Of a DNA stretch of 64,000 nt, positions 49,504 through 59,033 are shown one piece after another. Source of the DNA: Chloroflexota bacterium. Its GTDB lineage: Bacteria; Chloroflexota; UBA6077; JACCZL01. Under the pieces are notes generated by a model. It did no database searches and was not told the DNA's origin. It worked only from the letters and a program-made list of their open reading frames with translations. How positions within the stretch are numbered: position 1 is the stretch's first letter; each line of letters starts with the position of its first letter. The position numbers and the translations under genes are program-made. The stretch is taken from positions 62,001 through 126,000 of the forward strand of contig JADLFM010000173.1 of assembly GCA_020845495.1 (NCBI GenBank), written 5' to 3'.

Positions 49504-51978
49504 TCAGACCGGAGCGACCGAGTCTCCGTCCTGCGCGTGGTCGGACGGCTTCGCGGCGAGGCTGTTAGTGAGGAACTCCGAGATGTCGAGGATCGGGACC
49601 GTCTCGTAGACGCCTTTGGCGCGAGCACCGTCCTCCAGCATGATCATGCAGTAGGGACAGGCGACGGCCACCTTCTCCGGGTTCACCTCAAGGATCTGCT
49701 CGGTGCGGAGATGATTCACACGGGTGCCACGGCGCTCCTCGAACCAGATCTTTGCGCCGCCGGCCCCGCAGCACATCGCGTTGCGCTTGCAGCCGGCCCG
49801 GACCTCGCGCAGTTCGAGGCCGGGGATCGCCGTCAGGACGTCGCGCGGCTGCTGGTAGATGTCGTGGTAGCGGCCGAGATAGCAGGGGTCGTGGTAAGCC
49901 ACCGCGCCGTTCCCCTCCAGCGGCTCGGTCGGACGGAGCCGGCCCTCGCGGACCAGTTCGGCGAGGTACTCGGCGTGGTGGCGCACTTGATAGTAGCCGC
50001 CAAGCTGCGGGTACTCGTCCTTGAGGGTGTTGAAGCAGTGGGGGCACGAAGCAAGGATCGTCTTGACCGGGCGCGCAGCCGCCGGCGCCGCAGCACCTGC
50101 GGACGCATCTGTTGACGCACCTGTTGACGCGGCTGCTCGAGCTGCGCCATCTGCCTGCGCACTGCCCGGACCAACGGCTGCCGAATCTCTACCGTCAGCA
50201 GAGCCTGCCCCACTCGTCGCGCCGTTCGCCCCAGCCGGCCCGTTGTCGGCGGCCAGCCCAAGCTCGTTCAGGGTCGCCACGTTCTCCATAGCTAGCATCT
50301 GCCACAGATACTCGTTGCCGGCCCGCCGGGCTGGATCGCCGGTGCAGGTCTCGCGGGTACCGAGGATCGCGAAGCGGATGCCGGCTGTCGCGAGCAACCC
50401 GGCCAGCGCCCGCGCCACCTTCTGATTGCGCTCGTCGTAGGCGCCCGCGCAGCCGACCCAGTAGAGTACGTCCACGTCTTCGATCTGAACGTCCTGCCCG
50501 AGTATTGGGATGTTCTGGCCCTGCGCCCAATCGGCGCGGTCCGAGCGGGGGAAGCGCCAGGGGTTGCCGGCCGCCTCCAGATTGTCGAACAGCCGTCCGA
50601 GCTCCGGCTCGAAGCGGCTCTCCACCAGCACCAGATGGCGACGCATCTCCACGATCTTCGGGACGTGCTCGATGAAGACCGGGCAAGCTGACATGCAGGC
50701 CTGACAGGTCGTGCAGTCCCAGAGGACCGAATCGGTGATGACGTCACCCACAAGCTGAGGCGGGCTCGCGGTCTCACCTGAGACCCCTTGTTCCGGTGTC
50801 GTCTGGAGGACGGCGCCCTTACCGTTCGTGCTGTCGCCGGCCCGCGGGACACCCTTTGCCGCCGCCGTTCTGCTGACCCATCCATCCAGGGTCACGTTGC
50901 CGGCCGCGTCGGAGAGATCGCCGCGCGCCTTGCGCACCCGCGCCAGCGGAACGGGGCCGGACGCGTCGAGCAACTGATTCCGAAGGTCGAGGATCACCAG
51001 CATTGGCGAGAGCGGCTTGCCGGTCCGGCTGGCGGGGCAGGCCATCTCGCAGCGCGCACACTCGGTACAGGCTTGAACGTCCAGCCGGTCCTTCCAGGAC
51101 AGGTCGGAGAGCTTCGAGATGCCGATTGGCGGGGGGTCTTGCTCGAATGCCTTCTCGATGTCGACGAACGGCAGCGCCCCGCGCGGGCCGAGCGAGCGGA
51201 AGTAGATGTTGGCCGGCGCGGCGAACATGTGGCGGAGCTTGGAGAATGGCAGGTATCCCAGCCAGATCATCACGAGCGCCATGTGGAACCACCAGCTCGA
51301 GGCGTGGAGCGTGCGCAGCGCCCCGGTACTCACTCCGAGCCCATGCATGGCCAGGCCAGTCGCGTAGCCGACCGGCGACCAGGCTGCCCACGGGTCATTC
51401 GTCACGATGATCCGGGCGCCCTCGATGACAAAGCCGGTCACCAGGATCACCTGGAGTCCCCAGAGGATCCAGTGGTCGTCGAGGATGGTGCGGGGGTCGG
51501 ACGGGGGTCGGTAGAGGCGGTCGCGGCGCGCCATGACACCGCCTCGCCGCAGTTGCGCCATCGCGATGCCGACGATAGCCGCTAGCCCGAATATGTCCAG
51601 CGTGAGCGACTGGAACCAGAGGTAGAAGTCGCCCTGCATGATCTTGAAGATCGGGCTAAAGTAGCCGAGGTCTTCGTGGATGAAGACGACGGTCGTCCCG
51701 ATGAACAGGATCACGAAGCCCCAGGAGAACATCCAATGCGCTGAGCCGGCGTAGTGTGCTCGCAGGGTCCGCACCTGGATGACAGCGTGCTCGAGGAGGC
51801 CCCACAGCCGCTCGCCGGGCCGGTCGAGGCGCCACTCAGGCTTGCCACAGGAGAGGAGCCGGTAGTAGCGATAGGCGCCGTACACGAAGGCGACCATCAT
51901 CACCCCGAACACGGCATACATGATCCAGATGTTGTGAATGTTCCAGTAGACCTCGCGAGTAGGGACGCCAGGGGGCAC
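49504..51978 (-). CDS. Membrane-bound HdrD-like Fe-S oxidoreductase (NarI-like + 4Fe-4S + CCG domains)
   Basis: 824 residues. The N-terminal third has about six membrane helices of the nitrate-reductase-gamma (haem b) type, with His residues near helix ends. A dicluster ferredoxin domain follows: CTECARCEMACPASRTGKPL and CTTCQACMSACPVF, each with a CxxCxxxC-type pattern plus CP. Two CCG domains follow: one with YWVGCAGAYDERN, one complete with HDPCYLGRYHDIY, MCCGAGGAKIW and CPYCMIMLED. This layout is that of HdrD-like quinone-linked oxidoreductases near fatty-acid or thiol metabolism. A low-complexity insert of about 55 Ala/Gly/Ser residues lies inside the second half. ATG 51978. Electron partner unknown. 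Confidence 0.9.
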   Translation of the reverse strand: MPPGVPTREVYWNIHNIWIMYAVFGVMMVAFVYGAYRYYRLLSCGKPEWRLDRPGERLWGLLEHAVIQVRTLRAHYAGSAHWMFSWGFVILFIGTTVVFIHEDLGYFSPIFKIMQGDFYLWFQSLTLDIFGLAAIVGIAMAQLRRGGVMARRDRLYRPPSDPRTILDDHWILWGLQVILVTGFVIEGARIIVTNDPWAAWSPVGYATGLAMHGLGVSTGALRTLHASSWWFHMALVMIWLGYLPFSKLRHMFAAPANIYFRSLGPRGALPFVDIEKAFEQDPPPIGISKLSDLSWKDRLDVQACTECARCEMACPASRTGKPLSPMLVILDLRNQLLDASGPVPLARVRKARGDLSDAAGNVTLDGWVSRTAAAKGVPRAGDSTNGKGAVLQTTPEQGVSGETASPPQLVGDVITDSVLWDCTTCQACMSACPVFIEHVPKIVEMRRHLVLVESRFEPELGRLFDNLEAAGNPWRFPRSDRADWAQGQNIPILGQDVQIEDVDVLYWVGCAGAYDERNQKVARALAGLLATAGIRFAILGTRETCTGDPARRAGNEYLWQMLAMENVATLNELGLAADNGPAGANGATSGAGSADGRDSAAVGPGSAQADGAARAAASTGASTDASAGAAAPAAARPVKTILASCPHCFNTLKDEYPQLGGYYQVRHHAEYLAELVREGRLRPTEPLEGNGAVAYHDPCYLGRYHDIYQQPRDVLTAIPGLELREVRAGCKRNAMCCGAGGAKIWFEERRGTRVNHLRTEQILEVNPEKVAVACPYCMIMLEDGARAKGVYETVPILDISEFLTNSLAAKPSDHAQDGDSVAPV

Positions 51979-52158
51979 GGGCGGCTCCTTCGAGCAGCAG
52001 CAAAATGGGCGCGGAAGCGGGGGTCTGGGAAAGTTATCTCATAGCCCGACGTGATCCGGTGAGGGGGATACCTGCGATACGTGCTCGGCATGGTAGCAGA
52101 GGCTCATCGATCCTCTACACTCCCTGTACGGTGACGCCGGGCGACCGAAAGGGCAGAC

Positions 52159-52782
52159 ATGTTCAACGACCTCATCACCAGCGAGCAGCAGCTTCGGGCG
52201 ATCATGGGCGAGCCGAGCGGGACGGCGATCGCGAAGGAGACGACCACCCTGACCGACGCGAGTCGGGCGTTCATCGCGTGCTCGCCTTTCGTACTCCTGG
52301 CGACTGCCGGCGCTGACGGGCGCTGCGACGTCGCGCCGAAGGGCGACGCGCCAGGCTTCGTCCGGGTTCTCGACGAGTCGCGACTGGTGATTCCCGATCG
52401 GCCGGGCAACCGCCGCTTCGACAATCATCGGAACGTCCTCGAGACCGGCCGGATCGGGCTGCTCTTCCTGGTGCCCGGCCGGGGGGAGACCTTGCGCGTC
52501 AACGGCCGGGCCTGCATCACGCGCGATCCGGCGCTGCTCTCGACCATGCTGGTGCAGGGGAAGGAGCCCTGGTTCGCCATTGGCGTCGAAGTCGAGGAAT
52601 GCTACATGCACTGCGCCAAGGCGCTCCGCCGCTCCCAACTCTGGGATCCGGAGACATGGCCAGATCTCGGCACCGTTCCGACCGGCGCCGAACTGCTGAT
52701 GGCAGCGGTCCACCCGGCGAACACGACGCTCGCGGATCTGGAAAAGCACCTCGAAGAGGGCTACCGTGCCCGGATGTACTGA
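52159..52782 (+). CDS. Pyridoxamine 5'-phosphate oxidase-like flavoprotein (MSMEG_1061-like)
   Basis: 207 residues. Motifs are those of the FMN-binding PPOX subfamily known from MSMEG_1061: SRAFIACSPFVLLATAGADG, CDVAPKGDAPGFVRVLDES, IPDRPGNRRFDNHRNVLE and LRVNGRACITRDP. Substrates of this subfamily are unknown and pyridoxal synthesis is not implied. ATG 52159. It is followed after about 200 bases by a nitroreductase, another FMN protein, so the two may work together (inference). Confidence 0.88.
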   Translation: MFNDLITSEQQLRAIMGEPSGTAIAKETTTLTDASRAFIACSPFVLLATAGADGRCDVAPKGDAPGFVRVLDESRLVIPDRPGNRRFDNHRNVLETGRIGLLFLVPGRGETLRVNGRACITRDPALLSTMLVQGKEPWFAIGVEVEECYMHCAKALRRSQLWDPETWPDLGTVPTGAELLMAAVHPANTTLADLEKHLEEGYRARMY

Positions 52783-52983
52783 GCTTCGCCGTTCGCGGTG
52801 AGCGGCGGCACCCGAGGCCAGGCCGTCCATGGGGGCCGTGGGCGCCCAGATGGGCCTTCCGTTCATGTCGGTACGCGCGGCAGGAATGGATGCAGGCGGC
52901 CCAGACCTCAAGGAAGAATCGCCGGACTGGATCGCCGCGATCGCTACTCGTGGAGACGGTCTACACGTTGAGGAAGAACATCG

Positions 52984-53553
52984 ATGGATGTCCTGGAAGC
53001 AATACGCACGCGGCGGACGGCTGGACGGATGAAGCCGGACGCACCGTCCCGCGAAGCGATCGAGGAGCTACTGGAAGCGGCGACCTGGGCACCGAACCAC
53101 CATCTGAACGAGCCGTGGCAATTCTTCGTCTTGACCGGTGAAGCTCGCCAGCGATTCGGGCAGGTGATGGCCGAGGACGCCTGTCGCAGCCTGCCCGATC
53201 CAACGGGCGAGCAGGCCCGCGCTCTCGCCGATGCCCAGATGAAGAAGGCAGTCCGCTCGCCAGTCGTCATCGCCGCCGTCGTCGACCCGCCGAACGGGCC
53301 GAAGATCGTAGACGTGGAGGACGTGGCCGCCGTCGCCTGCGCGATCCAGAACCTGCTGCTCGCGGCCCACGCACGCGGCTTCGCGACCAAGTGGAGCACC
53401 GGCGGTCCAGCGCGCTCCGAGATCGTGAAGCGCTTCTTCGGGCTCAGCCCGGCCCATCAGATCCTCGGCTTCATCTATCTGGGCTACCCCGATGAGGAGC
53501 GGACGGCCTCGCTCCGGCGGGGCCACCGCGAGAAGGTCACCTGGCTCGGCTGA
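52984..53553 (+). CDS. Nitroreductase family FMN protein
   Basis: 189 residues. FMN-binding RTRRTAGRMKPDAPSREAIE; central ATWAPNHHLNEPWQFFVLTG; RSPVVIAAVV; C-terminal NLLLAAHARGFATKWSTGG and FGLSPAHQILGFIYLGYPDE. GAGGAAG precedes ATG 52984. It reduces nitro or quinone-like compounds with NAD(P)H in family members; the natural substrate here is unknown. Its 3' end converges with the fusion gene ending at 53559, five bases away. Confidence 0.92.
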   Translation: MDVLEAIRTRRTAGRMKPDAPSREAIEELLEAATWAPNHHLNEPWQFFVLTGEARQRFGQVMAEDACRSLPDPTGEQARALADAQMKKAVRSPVVIAAVVDPPNGPKIVDVEDVAAVACAIQNLLLAAHARGFATKWSTGGPARSEIVKRFFGLSPAHQILGFIYLGYPDEERTASLRRGHREKVTWLG

Positions 53554-53558
53554 TCGGG

Positions 53559-56186
53559 TCAGGCAGGCGGGGCGGGCTTGCGGATGGCGGCCAGCGCGGC
53601 TTCTGCTTCGCGGGCAAGGGCGAAGCAGACGTCCTGAAGGCGCGCCGCCAGTTCGAGCGGCGTCTCGCCCGGACGACGCTCGAGTGGCGGCCCGAAGGCG
53701 ATCGCGAGCGGCCCCTTCGCGAGCTTGACCGGGATCCCCGCGAGCTTCGGACCGTCGTAACGCTCGTCCACGATGGGCATCACCTGCTCGGTACCAGCCA
53801 GCCCAAACGGCACGATGACCGCGTCGAGGGCGATCGCCAGATGCCCGACGCCCGGCTTGAAACGTGCATCCGGCCGGTCCGCGACCTCGTCCTCGGGGTG
53901 AGTGTGCCTCCCCTGGGGAAAGATCACGACCGGGTTGCCCTGCTCCGCGAGGCGGGCGAGGCCACGCAGACTCACGTCCTGCTCACCGTACTGGCGCAGC
54001 GGATACAGCCCCCAGGCCAGCATCCCGTACCAGGAGAGCAGCCCTGCCTCGTCGAAGCCTCCCGCCCGGGTCGCCACGACCAGCCGGTCCGCAAGGCCGC
54101 GGGCCGGAGTTCGGCGCAGCGCGTGGGCGAGCAGCGGGAAATCGGCGTAGGCGCGGTGAGTACCAGCCAGGATCACCCGGGGCGGCAGGTTCTGAAGGTG
54201 CTCGCCGCCGATGACGAGCGTGCGGGTGACGAAGGCGTTGAACAGCAGATCGAATGGCAGCCGGATCGGCCGGAGCGCCCGACCCCAGGTGTAGGGCCAG
54301 AGCGGTTGCCTGGCGCGGGCCTGCTCCTTCGCCCGGCCTGGCGCTGAGCCGATCCCGACACCCTGGGCCGGTGCGCTCGCCATCCGCTCGCGCACCTGCC
54401 CCACTGTCATGTCGGGCGTGACGGCAGCCTCGGGGACGCTCTTACCGGTCTTGTCCTCCAGGGCCAACCCGAGCTCGACGAGGGCCAGGCTGTCCAGGCC
54501 GAGCTCGGCCAGGGTTTGCTCGTCGCGCACGGCCGGCACCCGCGCGACGTTGGCGATTGCCTGCCCGACCGGGTCGTCCGAGGCAAGCGTGGCGTCGACC
54601 TCCACCGCTTCGACGGCAGCGGGCGGCGGGATCAGGTGGCGGCGCACCTTCAGGGTCGAAGTACGCGGGAAGTCAGGCTCCGGCCACCAGGAGGCCGTGG
54701 CGACGCGCTGATGCTGCGCCAGCCGGCCGTTGACCTGGGCGACCAACTCTCCCAGGTCCGCCTCACGGGCGTTCGGACCAGCCGGGAGCAGGTAGGCGTG
54801 GAGCACCATCCCGCCGCCTGGCGTTGGCACGCCGATGACGGTGGCATCCTTGACCGACGGCTCGCCGCATAGCGCGTCCTCGACGTCCTCTGGCCAGACG
54901 TTCATGCCAGACGGCAGCACGATCAAGTCCTTGGCGCGCCCGGCCAGGAAAATGTTCCCCTGCCCGTCGATCCGCGCCAGGTCGCCGGTGTGGTACCAGC
55001 CGTCGGTCAGTACCTCGGCAGTACGGGCCGGGTCTTTCCAGTAGCCCCGCATCACATTCGGGCCACGCACCAGTAGTTCGCCCCCGTCGTTCAGCCGGAC
55101 CTCGACGTCGCGGAGCGGCTTGCCGACACTGCCGAGCGGCGTCGAGCCGTCCGGCCGGCCACCGGACACGATCGGGGAGCACTCGCTGGCGCCGTACCCT
55201 TGAACGACTCTGACGCCAATCCGCTCCCAGAGCACCTGGGTCTCGGGCGACAGGGCCGCGCCACCAGCCGCCAGCAGCCGGAGGTGTCCGCCGAGTTTCC
55301 GGTGGACCGGCCAGAAGAGCTTTCGCCGCGCAGTCATGGGCAACTTTGGTGCAAGCGCGGTGGCAGCACGGTAGACCTGAGCGGGCAACTTCTCTTGGAG
55401 TTGGCCGTCCAGGGTCTGCCCCATGATCGTCAACATCTGGGGCACCGTCACCATGTGGGTGATGCGCTGCTCCTGGAACACCCGCAAGACGTCGGGGCCG
55501 CGCCGACTCGGTACGTAGTGGATGGCCGCGCCCCGCGCCAGCGGGTAGAGCATGCCACAGGTGAACTCGAACAGGTGTGAGAGCGGCAGGATGCTGGCCA
55601 GCCGGCAGGTTGTGTCGAGCGGGATGATGTCGCTGGCCGCATCGATCTGCGAAAGCAAGTTGAGGTGCGTGATCATGCAGCCCTTGGGGTTGCCGGTGGT
55701 GCCTGAGGTGAAGAAGAGCGCGGCCAGATCCTCGCCGGGCTGGGTCCAGCCGTTCGGGAAGGCTGGCAGCGCTGGCTCGGCGCCCACGCTATCGCCGGGC
55801 TCCCACCACGCCCGGACCAGTTCGGCCGGCGCCCAGGCCGGGTGCTCGTCGTCGTCGACGAGGATCAGGCGGGGCTCGACGGACGTGATGATCCGGCTGG
55901 CAGCATCCGGGTTCATCTCACGGTCGAACGGGACGATCACCGCGCCAAGCTTCCAGCAAGCGAAGAAGTAAACCGGGGTGCGCCAGGAACTCGGCAGCCA
56001 GGCGATGACGCGGTCGCCCTCGCCGACGCCGAGCGCGGCCAGTTCGTCGGCTAGCCGGTCCACGCGGGCTAGCAGTTCGCGACTGTCAACCGTTCGCCAG
56101 ATCAGCCCCTGCTGGCTGCCGAGCGCGATGGCATCTGGGGCGGCGGCAGCGCGTCGGCGCACCACGTCATACAGGTGGTCGAGCAT
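53559..56186 (-). CDS. Three-domain fusion: AMP-dependent acyl ligase, acyl carrier protein, PlsC acyltransferase
   Basis: 875 residues. Residues 1-500 are an adenylate-forming ligase: FTSGTTGNPKGCM (159-171), YGASECSPIVSGG, GWYHTGDLARID and the catalytic-lysine-region of the C-terminal subdomain. A carrier domain follows, with LGLDSLALVELG carrying the Ser that takes phosphopantetheine. The last 200 residues are a PlsC/1-acylglycerol-phosphate acyltransferase with HRAYAD (the HX4D motif) and IFPQGRHTHP. So one chain can activate a fatty acid, hold it on its own carrier and pass it to an acceptor, probably in lipid synthesis or recycling (inference by analogy with the Aas enzyme, which lacks the carrier). 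ATG 56186 with GGGGG upstream. Confidence 0.92.
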   Translation of the reverse strand: MLDHLYDVVRRRAAAAPDAIALGSQQGLIWRTVDSRELLARVDRLADELAALGVGEGDRVIAWLPSSWRTPVYFFACWKLGAVIVPFDREMNPDAASRIITSVEPRLILVDDDEHPAWAPAELVRAWWEPGDSVGAEPALPAFPNGWTQPGEDLAALFFTSGTTGNPKGCMITHLNLLSQIDAASDIIPLDTTCRLASILPLSHLFEFTCGMLYPLARGAAIHYVPSRRGPDVLRVFQEQRITHMVTVPQMLTIMGQTLDGQLQEKLPAQVYRAATALAPKLPMTARRKLFWPVHRKLGGHLRLLAAGGAALSPETQVLWERIGVRVVQGYGASECSPIVSGGRPDGSTPLGSVGKPLRDVEVRLNDGGELLVRGPNVMRGYWKDPARTAEVLTDGWYHTGDLARIDGQGNIFLAGRAKDLIVLPSGMNVWPEDVEDALCGEPSVKDATVIGVPTPGGGMVLHAYLLPAGPNAREADLGELVAQVNGRLAQHQRVATASWWPEPDFPRTSTLKVRRHLIPPPAAVEAVEVDATLASDDPVGQAIANVARVPAVRDEQTLAELGLDSLALVELGLALEDKTGKSVPEAAVTPDMTVGQVRERMASAPAQGVGIGSAPGRAKEQARARQPLWPYTWGRALRPIRLPFDLLFNAFVTRTLVIGGEHLQNLPPRVILAGTHRAYADFPLLAHALRRTPARGLADRLVVATRAGGFDEAGLLSWYGMLAWGLYPLRQYGEQDVSLRGLARLAEQGNPVVIFPQGRHTHPEDEVADRPDARFKPGVGHLAIALDAVIVPFGLAGTEQVMPIVDERYDGPKLAGIPVKLAKGPLAIAFGPPLERRPGETPLELAARLQDVCFALAREAEAALAAIRKPAPPA

Positions 56187-56321
56187 CGGAGCACCCCCGT
56201 CGAGGCAGGACCGCGCCGCCCGAGGCCCGGCATCGAGGCGGCCCGCGTCACGCGGATGGCGCTGTTGTACCGCATCCTGGCCCACGAGCGGGACGGTTTC
56301 TCCCGGGCCGGTGGCGGACAC

Positions 56322-57599
56322 TCACCCTGCATAGGTGACCCGATAGATCTGGCCGGCCTTGTCATCGGAGATCAGCAGCGCGCCGTCTGGCGCGCTGATG
56401 ACGTCGACGGGGCGGCCCCACGCCCGCGTGCCCTGGAGCCAGCCAGTCACGAAGTCCTGAACCTCGCCGGTCGGGCGGCCATCCTGCATCCGCAGGCGAA
56501 CGACCTTGTAGCCAGTCGGGATGCTCCGGTTCCACGAGCCGTGGAAGGCGACGAACAGGTCGCCCTGATAGCCTTGAGGGAACTGCGAGCCCTCGTAGAA
56601 CGCCAGTCCGAGCGGCGCCGAATGGGCCTGCATCTCGACGGCGGGCCGGGACACGCCGTCACAGGCACCGGGCGTTCCAAACTGGGGGTCTGGCGTGGCG
56701 CCGTTGATGCAGCGCGGCCAGCCAAAGTCGTCGCCGTCATGAACGATGTTGACTGTCTCGGGCGGCACGTTATCCCCAAGCTGGTCGCGGCCGTTGTTCG
56801 TCGCGTACAGGTCGCCGGTCGTCGGGTTGAACACGAAGCCGACGGCGTTGCGGAGGCCGCGTGCATAGACCCGCCCGTCGCTGCCATCCGGCTTGAACTG
56901 CATGATGGTTGCGCGGCGGGCATCGCGCTCGTTGCAGACGTTGCAGGACGAGCCGATCGAGACGTAGAGCATGCCGTCCGGCCCGAAGCCGACCGTGCGC
57001 GTGGAGTGGCCGCCGTTGGCGGGGAGATCGGCCAGATGCTCGTGGCGATCGAACACCCCGTCGCCATCGTCGTCCCAGAGGCGGGACACCTGATTCGTCT
57101 CGCCGACATACAGGGCGCCGTCGTGGAACGCCAGTCCGTGCGGGTTGTTCAGACCCTCGGCCACCACGACCGTATCGTCGGCCACGCCGTCCCCATTCCG
57201 ATCTGGCAGACGCACGATCTCGCCCTGTGACATCAGACTGGCGTACATATCACCGCTCGGCCCGACCGTCATGAAGCGCACCCCATCCAGGTTGGCCGCG
57301 AACAGGCCGATCTGGAAGCCCGGCGGCAGTTGGAGTGAGTCGAGCCGCCCATCCTGGGCGGTCGCGCTCGGTGCACCCATCAGGAGCGGTACACCCAGGA
57401 GTGCAACCTGCACCAACACGAGCACGCCGATGATGGAGAGCAACGCGCGCCACCCACGCAGCCGGCCGGCGAGACCTCGGTCCGAATGTGCGCCGGGGGC
57501 GAGGTCCGTACCCGAGGTGGTGCGCAAGCCAGCCGGCGGGACAGCCTCCGAGCCAGACCTGGCATCAGGATTGGAGTCAGGGCGCGGAGCAGGACGCAT
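56322..57599 (-). CDS. PQQ-dependent sugar dehydrogenase-like (sorbosone dehydrogenase family) exported protein
   Basis: 425 residues. The start at 57599 has GGGGAGG upstream. One N-terminal membrane helix or signal (ALLSIIGVLVLVQVALLGVP) is followed by a six-bladed propeller. Signatures are LPPGFQIGLFAANLDGVRFM, DGALYVGETNQVSRLWDDDG, SIGSSCNVC, VYARGLRNAVGFVFNP and DGDDFGWPRC. The closing repeat is WGRPVDVISAPDGALLISDD. This is the glucose/sorbosone dehydrogenase family, whose members use PQQ or have no known activity. Cys residues in GSSCNVCNERDA may bind metal or form disulfides. It is divergent from the molybdate regulator. Confidence 0.87.
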   Translation of the reverse strand: MRPAPRPDSNPDARSGSEAVPPAGLRTTSGTDLAPGAHSDRGLAGRLRGWRALLSIIGVLVLVQVALLGVPLLMGAPSATAQDGRLDSLQLPPGFQIGLFAANLDGVRFMTVGPSGDMYASLMSQGEIVRLPDRNGDGVADDTVVVAEGLNNPHGLAFHDGALYVGETNQVSRLWDDDGDGVFDRHEHLADLPANGGHSTRTVGFGPDGMLYVSIGSSCNVCNERDARRATIMQFKPDGSDGRVYARGLRNAVGFVFNPTTGDLYATNNGRDQLGDNVPPETVNIVHDGDDFGWPRCINGATPDPQFGTPGACDGVSRPAVEMQAHSAPLGLAFYEGSQFPQGYQGDLFVAFHGSWNRSIPTGYKVVRLRMQDGRPTGEVQDFVTGWLQGTRAWGRPVDVISAPDGALLISDDKAGQIYRVTYAG

Positions 57600-57677
57600 C
57601 TCGCCTCCCCGGCGTCGGCGTGCACCGAGAGTATCCCTCGCCAGACGCGCCGCGACAACGTTGTAGCGTCCGCGTGC

Positions 57678-57706
57678 TTGATGATGACTACTCTGCTTGC
57701 TATCAT
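57678..57706 (+). promoter_or_regulatory. Sigma-70-type promoter of the molybdate regulator gene
   Basis: TTGATG (57678-57683) and TATCAT (57701-57706) are 17 bases apart in the intergenic region between divergent genes. Predicted start near 57713, about 60 bases before ATG 57774. Confidence 0.75.
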
Positions 57707-57773
57707 GACAAAGACACACGACAGATGAGTGCCCGGTGACCTGCCGGCCTCGCTGGAGAGGAGGCCGGTCGGG

Positions 57774-58937
57774 ATGACGACCCACGGGACGCTCGACGTT
57801 CTGCTGCGCGCGGCGCGTGCTCAGGCCGGTCTCTCCCAGGCCGAGCTAGCCATCCGGGCCGGGGTCACTCGACAGGCTATCAGCGCCATCGAGTCTGGCA
57901 AGGCTGCCCCCACGATGGCCGTCGCCTTACGGTTGGCGCGAGCACTCGGCCGACGCGTGGACGACCTGTTTCGTCTCGTGGACGAACTGCCCGGCGTCAC
58001 TGCCGCATTGCTGAACCGCGAGCCGCTGCCGGACGACGGCGCGGTTCGGGTCCAGGTAGCGAACGTCGGGGGCAGGCTCGTCGCGCGGCCCCTGGCAGGC
58101 GCGGGCGGAGCGGTCCTGACGCTTCCGCGCGCCAACGGTATCGTCTCGGCCGAGCAGCTTGGGCGAGTCAGGTTACGGGGTCGTGACGAGCAGCCGAGCG
58201 TACGAGTGAGCCTGTTCGTGGATCCTGAGCGGCTGGCCGGCACGGTCGTCGCGGTCGGCTGCGATCCGGCCACCAGCCTGCTGGCGGATCATCTGCGCCG
58301 CCGACATCCCACGATGGAGCTCGCCTGGCACGGCGGCAACAGCCTGTCCGCGTTGGAAGCGGTAGCGCGCGGCGACGCCCACCTGGCCGGCTGCCACCTG
58401 CTGGAGCCGGCGACGGGCGAATACAACGTCGGGTACGCCCGGCGGCTGCTCGGCGCCAACGCACGTCTCGTGACCTTCGCCAACTGGGAACAAGGACTGA
58501 TGCTCGCGGCTGGCAACCCGCGCGGCATCCACGAGGCCGGGGATCTGGCTCGGCCGGACGTGCGCGTCGTCAATCGCGAGCCGGGCAGTGGAGCGCGCGC
58601 CCTCCTGGACGCCGAGCTTGCCCGGGCAGGGCTGCGTCCAGAGCAGATCGGCGGGTATGCGACGGTGGTGCATAGCCATCTGGCGGCGGCTGAGTCGGTC
58701 GCGGCAGGGCTCGCCGACGCAGCGGTTGGGGTGCGCGCGGCAGCCCAGGCGCTCGGGCTGGCGTTCCTGCCGCTCGCTCACGAGCGCTACGACCTGGTCA
58801 TCCCAGCCACGTTCTTCGAACTGGCGCCAGTCCAGGCGCTCCTCGAAACCCTGACCAGCCCGCTCTTCCGGCTGGAGGTCGAGGCGCTCGGCGGCTACGA
58901 CGTGACGCCGATGGGAACGCTCGTGTCGGCGGCCTGA
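57774..58937 (+). CDS. XRE-family regulator with periplasmic-binding-like ligand domain (molybdate-type)
   Basis: 387 residues. An HTH-XRE domain opens the protein (RAARAQAGLSQAELAIRAGV, then TRQAISAIESGKAAPTMAVA). The C-terminal 230 residues match the PBP-like domain found in molybdate-related one-component regulators: VAVGCDPATSLLADHLRRRH, ALEAVARGDAHLAGCHLLEP, VNREPGSGARALLDAELARA and LPLAHERYDLVIPATFF. It should repress or activate the mop-modA-modB genes downstream according to bound oxyanion. Ligand and direction are inference from gene order. GGAGG precedes ATG 57774. Confidence 0.9.
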   Translation: MTTHGTLDVLLRAARAQAGLSQAELAIRAGVTRQAISAIESGKAAPTMAVALRLARALGRRVDDLFRLVDELPGVTAALLNREPLPDDGAVRVQVANVGGRLVARPLAGAGGAVLTLPRANGIVSAEQLGRVRLRGRDEQPSVRVSLFVDPERLAGTVVAVGCDPATSLLADHLRRRHPTMELAWHGGNSLSALEAVARGDAHLAGCHLLEPATGEYNVGYARRLLGANARLVTFANWEQGLMLAAGNPRGIHEAGDLARPDVRVVNREPGSGARALLDAELARAGLRPEQIGGYATVVHSHLAAAESVAAGLADAAVGVRAAAQALGLAFLPLAHERYDLVIPATFFELAPVQALLETLTSPLFRLEVEALGGYDVTPMGTLVSAA

Positions 58938-59033
58938 CGCAGCGTTCGTCCTCGGCACCGGACGTGCCGGGTGGCGGGGGCGGGGCATCCGGCCTGTCCC
59001 AGTCGACTGAACAACCCTGAGAGGAGACAAGTC

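Noticed and set aside
52829..53032. 67-residue frame between the PPOX and nitroreductase genes
   Set aside because: Overlaps the nitroreductase start, has no ribosome site or motif.
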